DNA from: Planctobacterium marinum
Lineage (GTDB): Bacteria > Pseudomonadota > Gammaproteobacteria > Enterobacterales > Alteromonadaceae
Reading direction: 5' to 3'
NCBI RefSeq assembly: GCF_020687805.1
Contig: NZ_JAJEWQ010000010.1
Location: 1-64,000 of the forward strand
Length of the DNA: 64,000 nucleotides
Shown here: piece by piece, positions 17,280 through 26,500 of the stretch
How positions within the stretch are numbered: the first letter of the stretch is position 1
Layout of the letters: each line of letters opens with the position of its first letter
Notes under the pieces: generated by a model
Told to the model about the DNA's origin: nothing
Database searches by the model: none
The model's input: only the letters and a program-made list of their open reading frames with translations
Made by a program: the position numbers and the translations under genes

Positions 17280-18542
17280 GTGATCAGCTTGGCTAATTTT
17301 AGCTATTCAGCGCGAGATGCAACGGGTGCTTTGGTTAAAGGCACCATTGACGCGGCCAATCAGGGGGCGGCTGCGCAGGCATTGTTAGGGCGCAAACTGA
17401 TCCCGGTGAAGATAACCGCAGCCAAAAACGCTCCGACCAAAAGCCAACCCAAATCGAAGGGCGCTGCTAAGAAAAAGACCGGTCTGAATATCGAATTGTT
17501 AGTGCCGGAGGTAACACTGGCCGATCTGGTTATCTTTTCGCGCCAGATGAACTCATTAATGAAAGCCGGCATTCCCATTTTACGGGCCGTAAATGGTCTG
17601 GCCGAAACCTCAAATTCTGTGAAAATGACCACCGCCCTGGAAGACGTGGCGGACCAGTTAGAGCGCGGGCGCAATCTGTCTTCTGCTTTACACAATCACC
17701 CTAAAATATTTGATCAACTGTTTGTCAGTATCGTGCACGTTGGTGAAAACACCGGGCAACTGGATATGGCGTTTTTGCAGTTAGCTGAATATCTGGAACG
17801 AGAACAGGAAACCCGTAAACAAATCAAATCAGCGACCCGTTATCCAATGTTTGTACTGATAGCCATAGTCGCCGCGTTGGTCATTATGAACATTTTCGTT
17901 ATCCCCACCTTCAAAGGTATGTTTGAAAAGCTGGGGGCCGACCTGCCACCAATGACTCAATTTTTGTTGGGAATGTCTGACTTTTTCATGACCAAGTGGG
18001 AGTTACTGATCGCCGGTATTGTGGGCGGCTTGTTTACACTAAAGCGCTACATGAATACCAAAGACGGCCGTTATCGTTGGGACAGATACAAACTGCGTAT
18101 GCCTGCTGTTGGAGATATTCTGGAGAGATCTCTGCTGGCCCGATTTTGTCGTAGCTTTTCGATGATGTTAAAAGCCGGTGTACCGCTAACTCATGCCTTA
18201 AATCTGACAGCCGATGCGGTAGACAATGCCTTTGTGTCTGAACGCATCGTAGGGATGCGTCAAAATATTGAACGCGGCGAGAGCATGGCCCGGGTTGCTG
18301 CCAGTAGCGGCCTGTTTACTCCGCTGGTGATGCAGATGATTAATGTCGGCGAGGAAACGGGACGGATTGACGAGCTTTTAGAAGAAGTGGCCGAATATTA
18401 TGAACGGGAAGTGGATTATGACCTGAAAACACTGACCGCAAAAATTGAGCCTATCTTAATTTCTATAGTATCTGCCATGGTACTTGTATTAGCATTAGGC
18501 ATATTTACCCCCATGTGGGATATGATGAATGCGCATAAGTAA
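17280..18542 (+). CDS. mshG: MSHA inner-membrane platform protein MshG
   Basis: 420 aa, GspF/PilC family polytopic protein that anchors pilin and the MshE motor. The N-terminal FSYSARDATGALVKGTIDA is diagnostic; two GspF domains follow (DLVIFSRQMNSLMKAGIPILRAV and ARFCRSFSMMLKAGVPLTHAL) with membrane helices near 193-212, 240-255 and 395-412. The start could be GTG (17280) or the TTG at 17289 (MANFSYSAR), which has GGTG about 5 nt upstream. A 99-nt gap with no strong terminator separates it from mshE. Confidence 0.92.
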   Translation: MISLANFSYSARDATGALVKGTIDAANQGAAAQALLGRKLIPVKITAAKNAPTKSQPKSKGAAKKKTGLNIELLVPEVTLADLVIFSRQMNSLMKAGIPILRAVNGLAETSNSVKMTTALEDVADQLERGRNLSSALHNHPKIFDQLFVSIVHVGENTGQLDMAFLQLAEYLEREQETRKQIKSATRYPMFVLIAIVAALVIMNIFVIPTFKGMFEKLGADLPPMTQFLLGMSDFFMTKWELLIAGIVGGLFTLKRYMNTKDGRYRWDRYKLRMPAVGDILERSLLARFCRSFSMMLKAGVPLTHALNLTADAVDNAFVSERIVGMRQNIERGESMARVAASSGLFTPLVMQMINVGEETGRIDELLEEVAEYYEREVDYDLKTLTAKIEPILISIVSAMVLVLALGIFTPMWDMMNAHK

Positions 18543-18611
18543 GGAATAATCGCAGATGTGCAAACGTGTTAGCTGTAATAACCTTCAAATTCAACCAGAC
18601 AGGATACGCTG

Positions 18612-19115
18612 ATGAGTAGGTCTGATAGCAGTCACAGAACCGTACTAATTAATTTTATAATTGTCGTCTTTTTTTTCGTGCTCATAGCCACGTTTGTATG
18701 GTATTTCGATAAGAACGAGCCAAATGTTCAAAAAACGGCGTTGATGAACGCTGCTGACAAATTTAATAATTTGGTGATTGCAGCGCATTGGCAATGGCGT
18801 GCCAAAGGGCAACCAGAGCGCATTATGTTGGTGGATTACAACATTGAAACCCAAAAGGAAACCAACCGATTGCCAGTGAACATGAGTGATCTGGGTTGGC
18901 CTCGCGTGGAACCCAATATGGATGGCTGCAAAAAAGTCTGGGATATGATTTTAGATATGCCATTGCAATTAGATACTTTCAGGGTCAGAGCTGAGTTTTT
19001 TGACGGTATTAATACGGGGGGTAAAATACTGGACTCAAAGTGTCGTTTCAGTATTACAGCCGGGGCCTGGTTCGATTATTATATCTACACCGGCAGGGTT
19101 CAAAAATTTGAATAA
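18612..19115 (+). CDS. mshF: MSHA biogenesis protein MshF
   Basis: 167 aa. A single N-terminal membrane helix (about 14-33), then a periplasmic domain with ALMNAADKFNNLVIAAHWQWRAKGQPERIMLVDYN, which matches MshF of MSHA loci. It occupies the position expected for mshF between mshG and mshB. Exact role in the pilus machine is unknown; a minor assembly factor is usual. Confidence 0.8.
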   Translation: MSRSDSSHRTVLINFIIVVFFFVLIATFVWYFDKNEPNVQKTALMNAADKFNNLVIAAHWQWRAKGQPERIMLVDYNIETQKETNRLPVNMSDLGWPRVEPNMDGCKKVWDMILDMPLQLDTFRVRAEFFDGINTGGKILDSKCRFSITAGAWFDYYIYTGRVQKFE

Positions 19116-19417
19116 AGCAGCTACACTATTCATAAATACCTTTAAAAATTAATAGTTAGAGGTAAAAGGCGGTTCGCCAGACACAAAAATCTGACTGTAG
19201 TAAGGATACTGGTTAAATTTTAGCTCGGTGTCCTTAAGATTCTCTCCTTTTTTCACGTCGAGTCTTAAGAGATCCCCAAATAATGCCGATATAAGGATAG
19301 CTGTCAGTGCAACTAATGTGGATTGGTTTGCATGAAACGGGTTGTTTAAGACTAAAGTAGGATGTTATTCCTACCCAATTAGCGTCACCATATACAACAT
19401 ACGGAGTTAGTAAAAAG
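19116..19417. promoter_or_regulatory. intergenic region upstream of mshB
   Basis: 302 nt without a gene between mshF and mshB. It likely carries a promoter for the pilin genes, but no hexamer pair stands out. Two copies of CTTAAGA (around 19235 and 19265) and GGAG ahead of the possible start at 19418 are the only notable marks. Confidence 0.35.
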
Positions 19418-20053
19418 ATGTTTCGATTCGTGAGTAACAAAAGCGTCGAGAAAAGCAATATGACAAAGCAAAGTGGTTTCTCATTGATTGAACTGGTAAT
19501 CGTGGTCGTGGTACTCGGATTGCTGGCGGCAACGGCGTTGCCGCGCTTTTTGGATGTCACCGATGACGCCGAAGACGCAACCGTTGAAGGTGTAGGTGGC
19601 GGTTTTGCAACTGGTGTTGGTCTTATCCGGGCGCAGTGGGAAATTGAAGGTCGGCCTTCTGAAAACATCAGCGCCAATGTCACGGCAGTCACCTTAGGCG
19701 GTGTCGAGATTGCGGTGGATAAAGATACGGGTTATCCCACTGGTCTGGCACAAACTAACTCTGAAGACGTGGATATTGATGAAGAAGATTGTATGCAGGT
19801 GTTCAAGCGCATTATTCAAAGTTCACCCACCATTACGACTGAATGGGAAGGTGGCCAGGAAAACGCGTTTGAAGGCGTGCGTTATTACACCACGGTAGCG
19901 GATGGCGCTGCCGAAGAAAACAATGATTTATGTTATTACTACCTGACGCAGACGGTTAAAAACGAAGTTGCCCAACCCTCAGATGACACTGTAGGTAACG
20001 GTTTTGTTTACGACCCTCGTTTTGGTCAGGTAACGACTTTTAGCAATAACTAA
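19418..20053 (+). CDS. mshB: MSHA minor pilin MshB
   Basis: 211 aa, or 197 aa from the ATG at 19460 (MTKQSGFSLIE), which gives the short prepilin leader usual for MshB; the longer start has GGAG about 12 nt upstream. Type IVa prepilin signature SG/FSLIELVIVVVVLGLLAATALPRF with peptidase cleavage before Phe and the conserved Glu5. It precedes the major pilin gene, the usual mshB position, and its early mature part (RFLDVTDDAEDATVEGVGGG) parallels MshA. Likely initiates or caps the fibre. Confidence 0.85.
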   Translation: MFRFVSNKSVEKSNMTKQSGFSLIELVIVVVVLGLLAATALPRFLDVTDDAEDATVEGVGGGFATGVGLIRAQWEIEGRPSENISANVTAVTLGGVEIAVDKDTGYPTGLAQTNSEDVDIDEEDCMQVFKRIIQSSPTITTEWEGGQENAFEGVRYYTTVADGAAEENNDLCYYYLTQTVKNEVAQPSDDTVGNGFVYDPRFGQVTTFSNN

Positions 20054-20279
20054 CAGGACTAAGCTGCCTTTTTTCTGAAATCTGGAAATGTTGGCACCTT
20101 AATTGAATAAGCTCGGGCAGAGTCAAAAAATTGGTGGGTTAGCAATAAGTGGTAAGCGCAACCAAATGATAACCGGGATTTTGACCTGAATCATAACGGC
20201 AATAAGGGGAATGCCGAACACTATGATTAAGGATGAAAAATTGCTAACACAAAAGAATTAATAATTTGAGGTTAAAACG
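20054..20279. promoter_or_regulatory. mshB-mshA intergenic region with a possible sigma54-like element
   Basis: 226 nt ahead of the major pilin gene. TGGCAC (20092-20097), 5 nt, TTGAA (20103-20107) has the spacing of a -24/-12 sigma54 promoter but lacks the consensus GC at -12, so it may be chance. An independent promoter here would explain high MshA output. Confidence 0.25.
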
Positions 20280-20849
20280 ATGAGAGTAGTAAATATGAAA
20301 ACAGCAAACTTTAAACAGCAAAAAGGTTTTACCTTAATTGAGCTGATTATTGTCATTATTATCTTAGGTATCCTGGCGGTAACCGCAGCACCTAAGTTTT
20401 TGGATATTCAGGATGATGCACAACAATCTGCGATTAGCGGTATCAACGGTGCTCTGCGATCCGCAAGTCAGATCGCGCATTCTGCGAATCTTGTAAACTC
20501 AGGTGCAACGATATCACTTGAAGGTGCAACATATGATGTGGTTGATACTTATCTGGTAGCTGACGAGATTTGCAGAATTATTGGTCTGACAGATAGCGTG
20601 TTAGCAGCAGGGGTAACAACTTCTAGCGATGGTCAGTATATTTGTGAATACGAAGCTGATGCGGGTTCTGATGATGAAGGCAGAACTACAATTTATCCCA
20701 GCAATTATAACGGTCCAAATGCAACTACACCGGGTAATTGTTTTGTTCAGTATACTGACGCAGATAATGCCACTACGACACCAAGTGACTCTGTTACTAC
20801 ACCTGTAATTACTCAAACTCTAACCTGTGATGATGTTGGTGCTGCCTAA
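20280..20849 (+). CDS. mshA: major MSHA pilin MshA
   Basis: 189 aa structural subunit of the mannose-sensitive haemagglutinin pilus, used in surface attachment. Prepilin site QKG/FTLIELIIVIIILGILAVTAAPKFLDIQDDA, with a leader of 16 residues when started at 20280 (GAGG about 8 nt upstream); the ATG at 20295 would give an 11-residue leader. The mature region has Cys near the C terminus (NCFVQYTD ... LTCDDVG) for the D-loop disulfide and is Thr/Ala/Ser-rich. Own upstream spacer and a terminator just downstream suggest it is made in excess over the other msh genes. Confidence 0.93.
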   Translation: MRVVNMKTANFKQQKGFTLIELIIVIIILGILAVTAAPKFLDIQDDAQQSAISGINGALRSASQIAHSANLVNSGATISLEGATYDVVDTYLVADEICRIIGLTDSVLAAGVTTSSDGQYICEYEADAGSDDEGRTTIYPSNYNGPNATTPGNCFVQYTDADNATTTPSDSVTTPVITQTLTCDDVGAA

Positions 20850-20867
20850 AAAGTAGAGCATCTCATT

Positions 20868-20894
20868 TAAGCCGACACTGTGTGTCGGCTTTTA
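20868..20894 (+). terminator. terminator after mshA
   Basis: Perfect 8-bp stem GCCGACAC (20871-20878) / GTGTCGGC (20882-20889) with a TGT loop followed by TTTT. It sits only 5 nt before the mshC start codon, so it likely lowers expression of mshC and later genes relative to mshA. Confidence 0.8.
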
Positions 20895-20898
20895 CTGT

Positions 20899-21486
20899 AT
20901 GAAAAGCGATAATCATCAATGTTCAAAAACCACACAGGGCTTTACCCTGGTTGAGCTTATTTTAGTCGTCTTAATTTTGGCGATTCTTTCTGTTTACGTA
21001 GCTCCACGGTTACTTAACACATCCGATATAGCCGCTACGGTTTATCAAAACCGTGCTATCTCTATACTGCGCAATATGCAAACCCGCGCTATGCAGGATA
21101 CGCGCAACGACGGTTATTGCTATAAAGTCTATTTTGATAATGCCAATGATCAGTTTGGTATTCCGTCCAATGATTACTCAGTAACTGCAATAACCGCTCA
21201 AATTGAAGCCACCTGTGCCGATACTATAGATACCAGCGACATTGCTGAGTACTTTTACGTGCCTGCCAGTGCCCTGCAAAAGGACGGTATTGATTTGGTA
21301 TTGCGTGGCAATGATGGAAACGAAATCTCGGCTATCGAATTTGACACCTTAGGAAGAGCCAATCAAAATGAATTAACATGTGTTGGAAATTCGGTCAATG
21401 GATACAATGGTTGTCGAATTGAGTTTATTGGTAAATCTTCTGCATATGTTTGTGTAGAGTCAGAAGGGTATATTTATGCCTGTTAG
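20899..21486 (+). CDS. mshC: MSHA minor pilin MshC
   Basis: 195 aa prepilin-like protein with TTQG/FTLVELILVVLILAILSVYVAPRLL and a mature part rich in paired cysteines. Matches MshC by position and by the ATVYQNRAISILRNMQTRAMQD segment. The ATG directly follows the mshA terminator and lacks a recognisable ribosome site, which is odd. The end overlaps mshD by 11 nt. Confidence 0.85.
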   Translation: MKSDNHQCSKTTQGFTLVELILVVLILAILSVYVAPRLLNTSDIAATVYQNRAISILRNMQTRAMQDTRNDGYCYKVYFDNANDQFGIPSNDYSVTAITAQIEATCADTIDTSDIAEYFYVPASALQKDGIDLVLRGNDGNEISAIEFDTLGRANQNELTCVGNSVNGYNGCRIEFIGKSSAYVCVESEGYIYAC

Positions 21487-22090
21487 TGCTAATAAAAGCT
21501 TACAATCAGGATTTTCTTTGATCGAAATGGTTATCGGTATAACCGTGTTTGCTATTGCATTGACCGTTGTTACTGGCGTTGTTTCTCCGCAAATCTCTAA
21601 AAGCGTTACTCCCATCTATCAGGTACGTGCCACTGAACTGGCGCAATCCATGTTCAATGAAATTCTCGGCAAGTTTTACGATGATAATTCTGATCGCAAC
21701 GGTGGTCGTGTTCGTTGTGATGAGGATGTTAATGGCGACGGACAAATACGCAAACAAGATGATGAAAGAGCATGTTCACTTATTTTGGGCCCAGAAAATG
21801 GTGAAAATGGACGGGAAAACTTTGATGATATTGATGACTTTAACGGTTATTACGAAGATGAAGTGTTGCAAAATTCTCTCGGCTTAGACCTTGAGATAGA
21901 TGGCAAAGAGTTATACGAAGGATTTGCGGTTGCCGTCTCTGTCAGTTATGACAGTGACATGAATGGTGTTCCCAATCATTTAGAAACCCCGCAACAGGAA
22001 GCCACCGGAAATATCAAGTTTATTCAGATCACTGTGACCATGCCAGACGGTGAAGACATGACGTTTTCATCCTACAAGCATAATTATTGA
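21476..22090 (+). CDS. mshD: MSHA minor pilin MshD
   Basis: 204 aa with prepilin motif QSG/FSLIEMVIGITVFAIALTVVTG and RATELAQSMFNEILGKFYDDNSDRNGGR, the MshD pattern. The acidic middle (DVNGDGQIRKQDDERAC) has a DxNxDG loop that could bind calcium. It follows mshC with an 11-nt overlap and precedes mshO; probably a priming minor pilin. Confidence 0.85.
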   Translation: MPVSANKSLQSGFSLIEMVIGITVFAIALTVVTGVVSPQISKSVTPIYQVRATELAQSMFNEILGKFYDDNSDRNGGRVRCDEDVNGDGQIRKQDDERACSLILGPENGENGRENFDDIDDFNGYYEDEVLQNSLGLDLEIDGKELYEGFAVAVSVSYDSDMNGVPNHLETPQQEATGNIKFIQITVTMPDGEDMTFSSYKHNY

Positions 22091-22101
22091 GGTGTTGTTT
22101 G

Positions 22102-23073
22102 ATGAAGCGAAGTAACACCACCCAAATAACAGGCATATTTCGTCAGCAACACGCCGGCTTTACCCTGGTAGAGCTGATAGCGGTTATTGTTATCCTTGGC
22201 ATTGTATCGCTGGGGGTTACCAATTTTATGGGTAACAGTACCCAGATGTATGTGGATACTGCAGAACGGGACGATATTCTGGCCAAAAGTCGCTATACCG
22301 TTGAGCGGTTAAATCGTGCCATTCGTTATGCTCTGCCTAATAGTATTCGGGTGGCTGCGAATAAGCCGCCCGGACAGGACGTCAATGCCCACTGTCTGGA
22401 GTTTTTCCCGATTGAGTGGAGTACCTTCTATTTATCTATCGCCACCGGTGCAGATTCCCCCATTACCACCATTGAAGGACCCGATATGGTGAGCGCCCTG
22501 GATGCCGTTGCTTCTGGCTATGATGACACAAATGAGTTGGCGCACTATGTTGTGGTTTACCCAACTGACCCTTCACAGGTATATGTCGATGAGGCCGAAC
22601 TGATAGATGATGACGGGCGCATTGTGCGGGTTCAGGATGTTAGGGATGCGTCTCGCGATGGCCTAAAAGAAGTAGAGTTTCAAAATGCCATCAGCTTTGA
22701 TGAAGAATCCACAGTTGAACGTTTTTATATTGTCAGCGACCCAATCAGTTATTGCCTGGTGCTGGAAAGTGGCAGTTATAACCTGTACCTGCTTTCAGAT
22801 TACGGCATTTTACCCACCCAGGTGGCTGACGTGGACGAGCTGCAAATTACTTACGGTGCCACTAAAGTCTTAATGGCACAAAATCTGACGAATGATATAA
22901 GTAAAATTACTAATGGTCAGTTGAATAATAACCGACCATTTGACGAAGCACCGTTTCGGGTTGAAGATTCTCGATTACAACGCAACGCGATTGTTCACAC
23001 ACTCCTGATGTTTGAGCGCAATGATGAAGTGGTAGTATTTAACAATGAAATACATATGCAAAACTCACCATAG
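22102..23073 (+). CDS. mshO: MSHA minor pilin MshO
   Basis: 323 aa from the ATG at 22102, preferred over the TTG at 22087 because GAGG (22089-22092) is 9 nt upstream. Prepilin motif HAG/FTLVELIAVIVILGIVSLGVTNFM, then YVDTAERDDILAKSRYTVERLNRAIRYALPNSIRV, typical of MshO, the large minor pilin. The mature part contains several Cys and an acidic surface. It overlaps mshP by 29 nt. Confidence 0.88.
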   Translation: MKRSNTTQITGIFRQQHAGFTLVELIAVIVILGIVSLGVTNFMGNSTQMYVDTAERDDILAKSRYTVERLNRAIRYALPNSIRVAANKPPGQDVNAHCLEFFPIEWSTFYLSIATGADSPITTIEGPDMVSALDAVASGYDDTNELAHYVVVYPTDPSQVYVDEAELIDDDGRIVRVQDVRDASRDGLKEVEFQNAISFDEESTVERFYIVSDPISYCLVLESGSYNLYLLSDYGILPTQVADVDELQITYGATKVLMAQNLTNDISKITNGQLNNNRPFDEAPFRVEDSRLQRNAIVHTLLMFERNDEVVVFNNEIHMQNSP

Positions 23074-23515
23074 CCTCAAGGGGCTGGGTCAACAATCAGG
23101 CAATATGCTGATCATGAGCATTTTTGCCATTTTGGTACTGGCGTTTCTGGGCTTGTCTATGTCGCGTTTGCTGGGAACCAGCTCTGCCACCATTGTTTAC
23201 GAGGTCTACGGCTTGCGGGCACTGAATGCCGCGCGCAGCGGCCTTGATCAAAAAGTGTTGGATGTATTTGCCGGACAAACCAGTGATGCCAGTCGTTGCG
23301 ATGCAGATGGTTCTGATTCGAGCTTATGGGTACAGGAAAATTTTAACGACATTCCCGGTATGGAAAATTGCAGTGTCGTGGCTTTGTGCACGGTCACCGA
23401 GGTGGATAGTACCAACTACTACCGCTTCGAAAGCCAGGGAACCTGCGAGTTGGAAGGTGAAGGGATCGTGGTCAGCCGTACATTGGCAATTGATGGTCGG
23501 GATGTGCAGTCATGA
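23045..23515 (+). CDS. mshP: MSHA biogenesis protein MshP
   Basis: 156 aa. N-terminal QQSGNMLIMSIFAILVLAFLGLSMSRLL is a PilX-like hydrophobic helix without the classic G/F-E5 site, followed by LRALNAARSGLDQKVLDVF, the MshP pattern. Six cysteines are spread over the mature part. The start lies inside mshO and the stop overlaps the mshQ start, so the three genes are translationally linked. Confidence 0.82.
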   Translation: MKYICKTHHSLKGLGQQSGNMLIMSIFAILVLAFLGLSMSRLLGTSSATIVYEVYGLRALNAARSGLDQKVLDVFAGQTSDASRCDADGSDSSLWVQENFNDIPGMENCSVVALCTVTEVDSTNYYRFESQGTCELEGEGIVVSRTLAIDGRDVQS

Positions 23516-26500
23516 GATTCATCCAGTTATTGATTCTTAGTGTGTTGATTTTTGTTTCGCATCGGGTCGCCTATGCTTCTGTAGTAGGGTTTTCAAATAA
23601 TCCTTTTATCGTTAATTTTCTGTTATCTGATGATCAGGCGAGTCGCCATCACGACGATGACGATGACGATGATGACGATGACGATGACGACGACGATGAT
23701 CGAAATAATGGCGAGTTAGGCGTTTGTAACGCAAATCTGTCTCAGGTATTCACCGACGCGGTGGCCAGCTATGATAACAATGGCAAGATGGTGTTTGAGC
23801 GGGATGCGGTAATCTATCTCATTAAAAATGATTCTTTGTATTATGCTGATGGTTTCATCGACTTTAATGACATCGACGACAAAACCAATGGCTACAGCTG
23901 TGGCAACAAAGCCTGTCGCTCTTCGGGAAATCTCGCTTTAAGTCTGGATATAGGGGATTTTCAGGAATCCGATGGGGATAATGTCACCATTGAAAGAGAC
24001 CGTTCCGGGTCACTGCCAGAAGGCGACTATAAAAACGTCATCGTTAAAGAAAATGGTCAAATCAATTTCACTTCTGCAAACGGTGTTTACCGCATCAAAA
24101 AGCTGGAATTGGAACGCAATAGCTACGCAGGTTTTTCCAGCGGCATTTATTACATCGATGACCTGACAGTAAAAGAAGGGGCGCAAATCTGGCACGCTGG
24201 CGGCGATTCCACCATTATTTATGCGGATAACAATATAAACTTTGAGCGCAATGTGGCTGTTAATTTGTGGTCATCTGCCAGTAAGTTTTTTATCTATGCC
24301 AATAAAGACGTGCACATCAAAGAAAATGCTCAATATAAAGGCTTTCTTTACTCCAGAAAAAAAATTCAAATGGAGCGTCAGTCTGCGGTCAGAGGTGGGT
24401 TAACCGCTGATGACATCCATATGAAAGAAGGTTCCGTTGTCTATTATGATGAAGATCAGGTGGGCAATATTACCGGATGTAATGGTGGTGATGATCCTGA
24501 CCCGGTAGAGCCTTTACCCGACCCCATTAGTCATTGGCCTTTAGATGTGTGCCCGGTAAATGGCAATAGCATGGCTGTCCCCGATATTATCGGAGGCAAT
24601 GATGGCACGACGATTGGTAGTGCCAGTGCAAATCAAAGCGCCGTTTACTGTCAGGGGGTAACGTTTGACGGGGACACAGGCCATGTCAATATTCCTCATG
24701 ACAACGATTTCGCTCTGGAGCAAGGCGCTATTTCGTTTTGGTTCAATACCACCGACGCCAGCTTGCCAGGAGATTCTTCCAGTCGTGGCCAGGCCATTTT
24801 CTCCAAAGACTCCAGTGGACGGGATGATGGTGGTAGCCTGACATTCTGGATTTACGAACCCAATGATACCCGTATACGGGTTCGCTATCAGTCTGAGGAC
24901 TATAGCTATAACCTGTTCTCATCAACCAGAATAAGCGATAACACCTGGTATCATGTGCTGTACACCTGGGGCGACGAGGGAATGCAGCTGTATGTTAATG
25001 GTGTGCTGGAAGATACCCGTGAAGAAACCTATGGTATTGAAAGTAACCCCGAGCCTATCATACTGGGAGCCAGTGCTCACCGCTCAGGAAATGACGGCTC
25101 AGATCCGGATGATTTATACGATTTCTTCTCAGGCAGCATGGATGACGTGCGCATTTTCGACGAGCAACTAGCCCAAAATCAGGTGGATGAATTGCTGGCA
25201 TTGTCAGCCTATTCCTGCAGTGAGTGCCAGGACCCTGATCCTGAGCCTGAACCTGTACTGGTGGGACACTGGAAAAATAATCTCTGTTCGCTGACCGGTG
25301 CAGCCGACGAAGTGATAGATTCAATCAGTGGGAATCACGGTCAGGCACTGGACGGAACCAGCATTGAGAATGAAGGGCGGTTCTGCCAAAGCCTGAAGTT
25401 TAATGGTGATGACGCTCACGTTAATATTCCTAATGCCGCCGAATTTGATTTAGATTCAGGAACGGTATCTTTCTGGTTTAAGGCTGAAGACTTGGATCAC
25501 AGTAGTGATTCAGGACAAGGTGGACAAGGACTGTTTTCGAAAGATTCCAGTGGCTGGGACAGTGGCGGCCACCATTTAACAATATGGTTGCAAAGCAATG
25601 GCCAGATACGGGCCAGACACCAGACAACGAACTCCAACGATGATAAAAACCTGTACACCAATACCGGTGCCATTAATGAGAATCAGTGGTATCACCTGGT
25701 GTATAGCTGGGGTAGCTATGGCATGAAGATGTACCTTAACGGGACATTGGTGGATAGCAATTCTGATAGCCGTGGTATTGGCGGCAATCCTGAACCTATT
25801 ACCCTGGGCGCCAACGCCTGGGTGACAGAAAATAATGGCTCAAGTAGCCAGTATTTAAAAGACAAGTTCCTTGGTGAAATGGACGACCTCAGGCTGTACG
25901 AAGGGCAGCTGGATAATGCTGCTGTTGCTGTATTGTATGCCGAAGAAAATGCAGATACCTGTGAAGAGTGTGTTGAACCAGAACCGGTATTGGTTGGTCA
26001 CTGGAAGAATAACGTTTGTAGTCTGAATGGTTCCGAAGATGAAGTTATTGATGCGGTAGGCGAGAATCACGGTCGCGCTGTAGACGGCGCAAGTATCGAG
26101 TTTGACGGAAAATATTGCCAGGGACTGAGTTTTGATGGTGAGGATGCCAATGTACTGATCCCTCATGCAGATGATTTCTCCCTTGCCAGCGGCTCTTTGT
26201 CCTTCTGGTTTAAGGCCGAAGACCTTGGACATAGCTCCGATTATGGGCATGGTGGGCAGGGCCTGTTTTCCAAAGATTCCAGTGGCTGGGACGCCGGTGG
26301 CGACCATTTAACAATCTGGTTAAACAGCAACGGTTCTATCCGGGCCAGGCATCAGATTTACAATGACAGTAATCAGGATCGCAATGTATACGCATCTTCG
26401 GGTGCGGTGACTGCCAACCAATGGTATCACCTGGTGTATACCTGGGGTAATAAAGGCATGAAGCTATACCTCAACGGCAATGAGGTCGATTCTGACAGTA

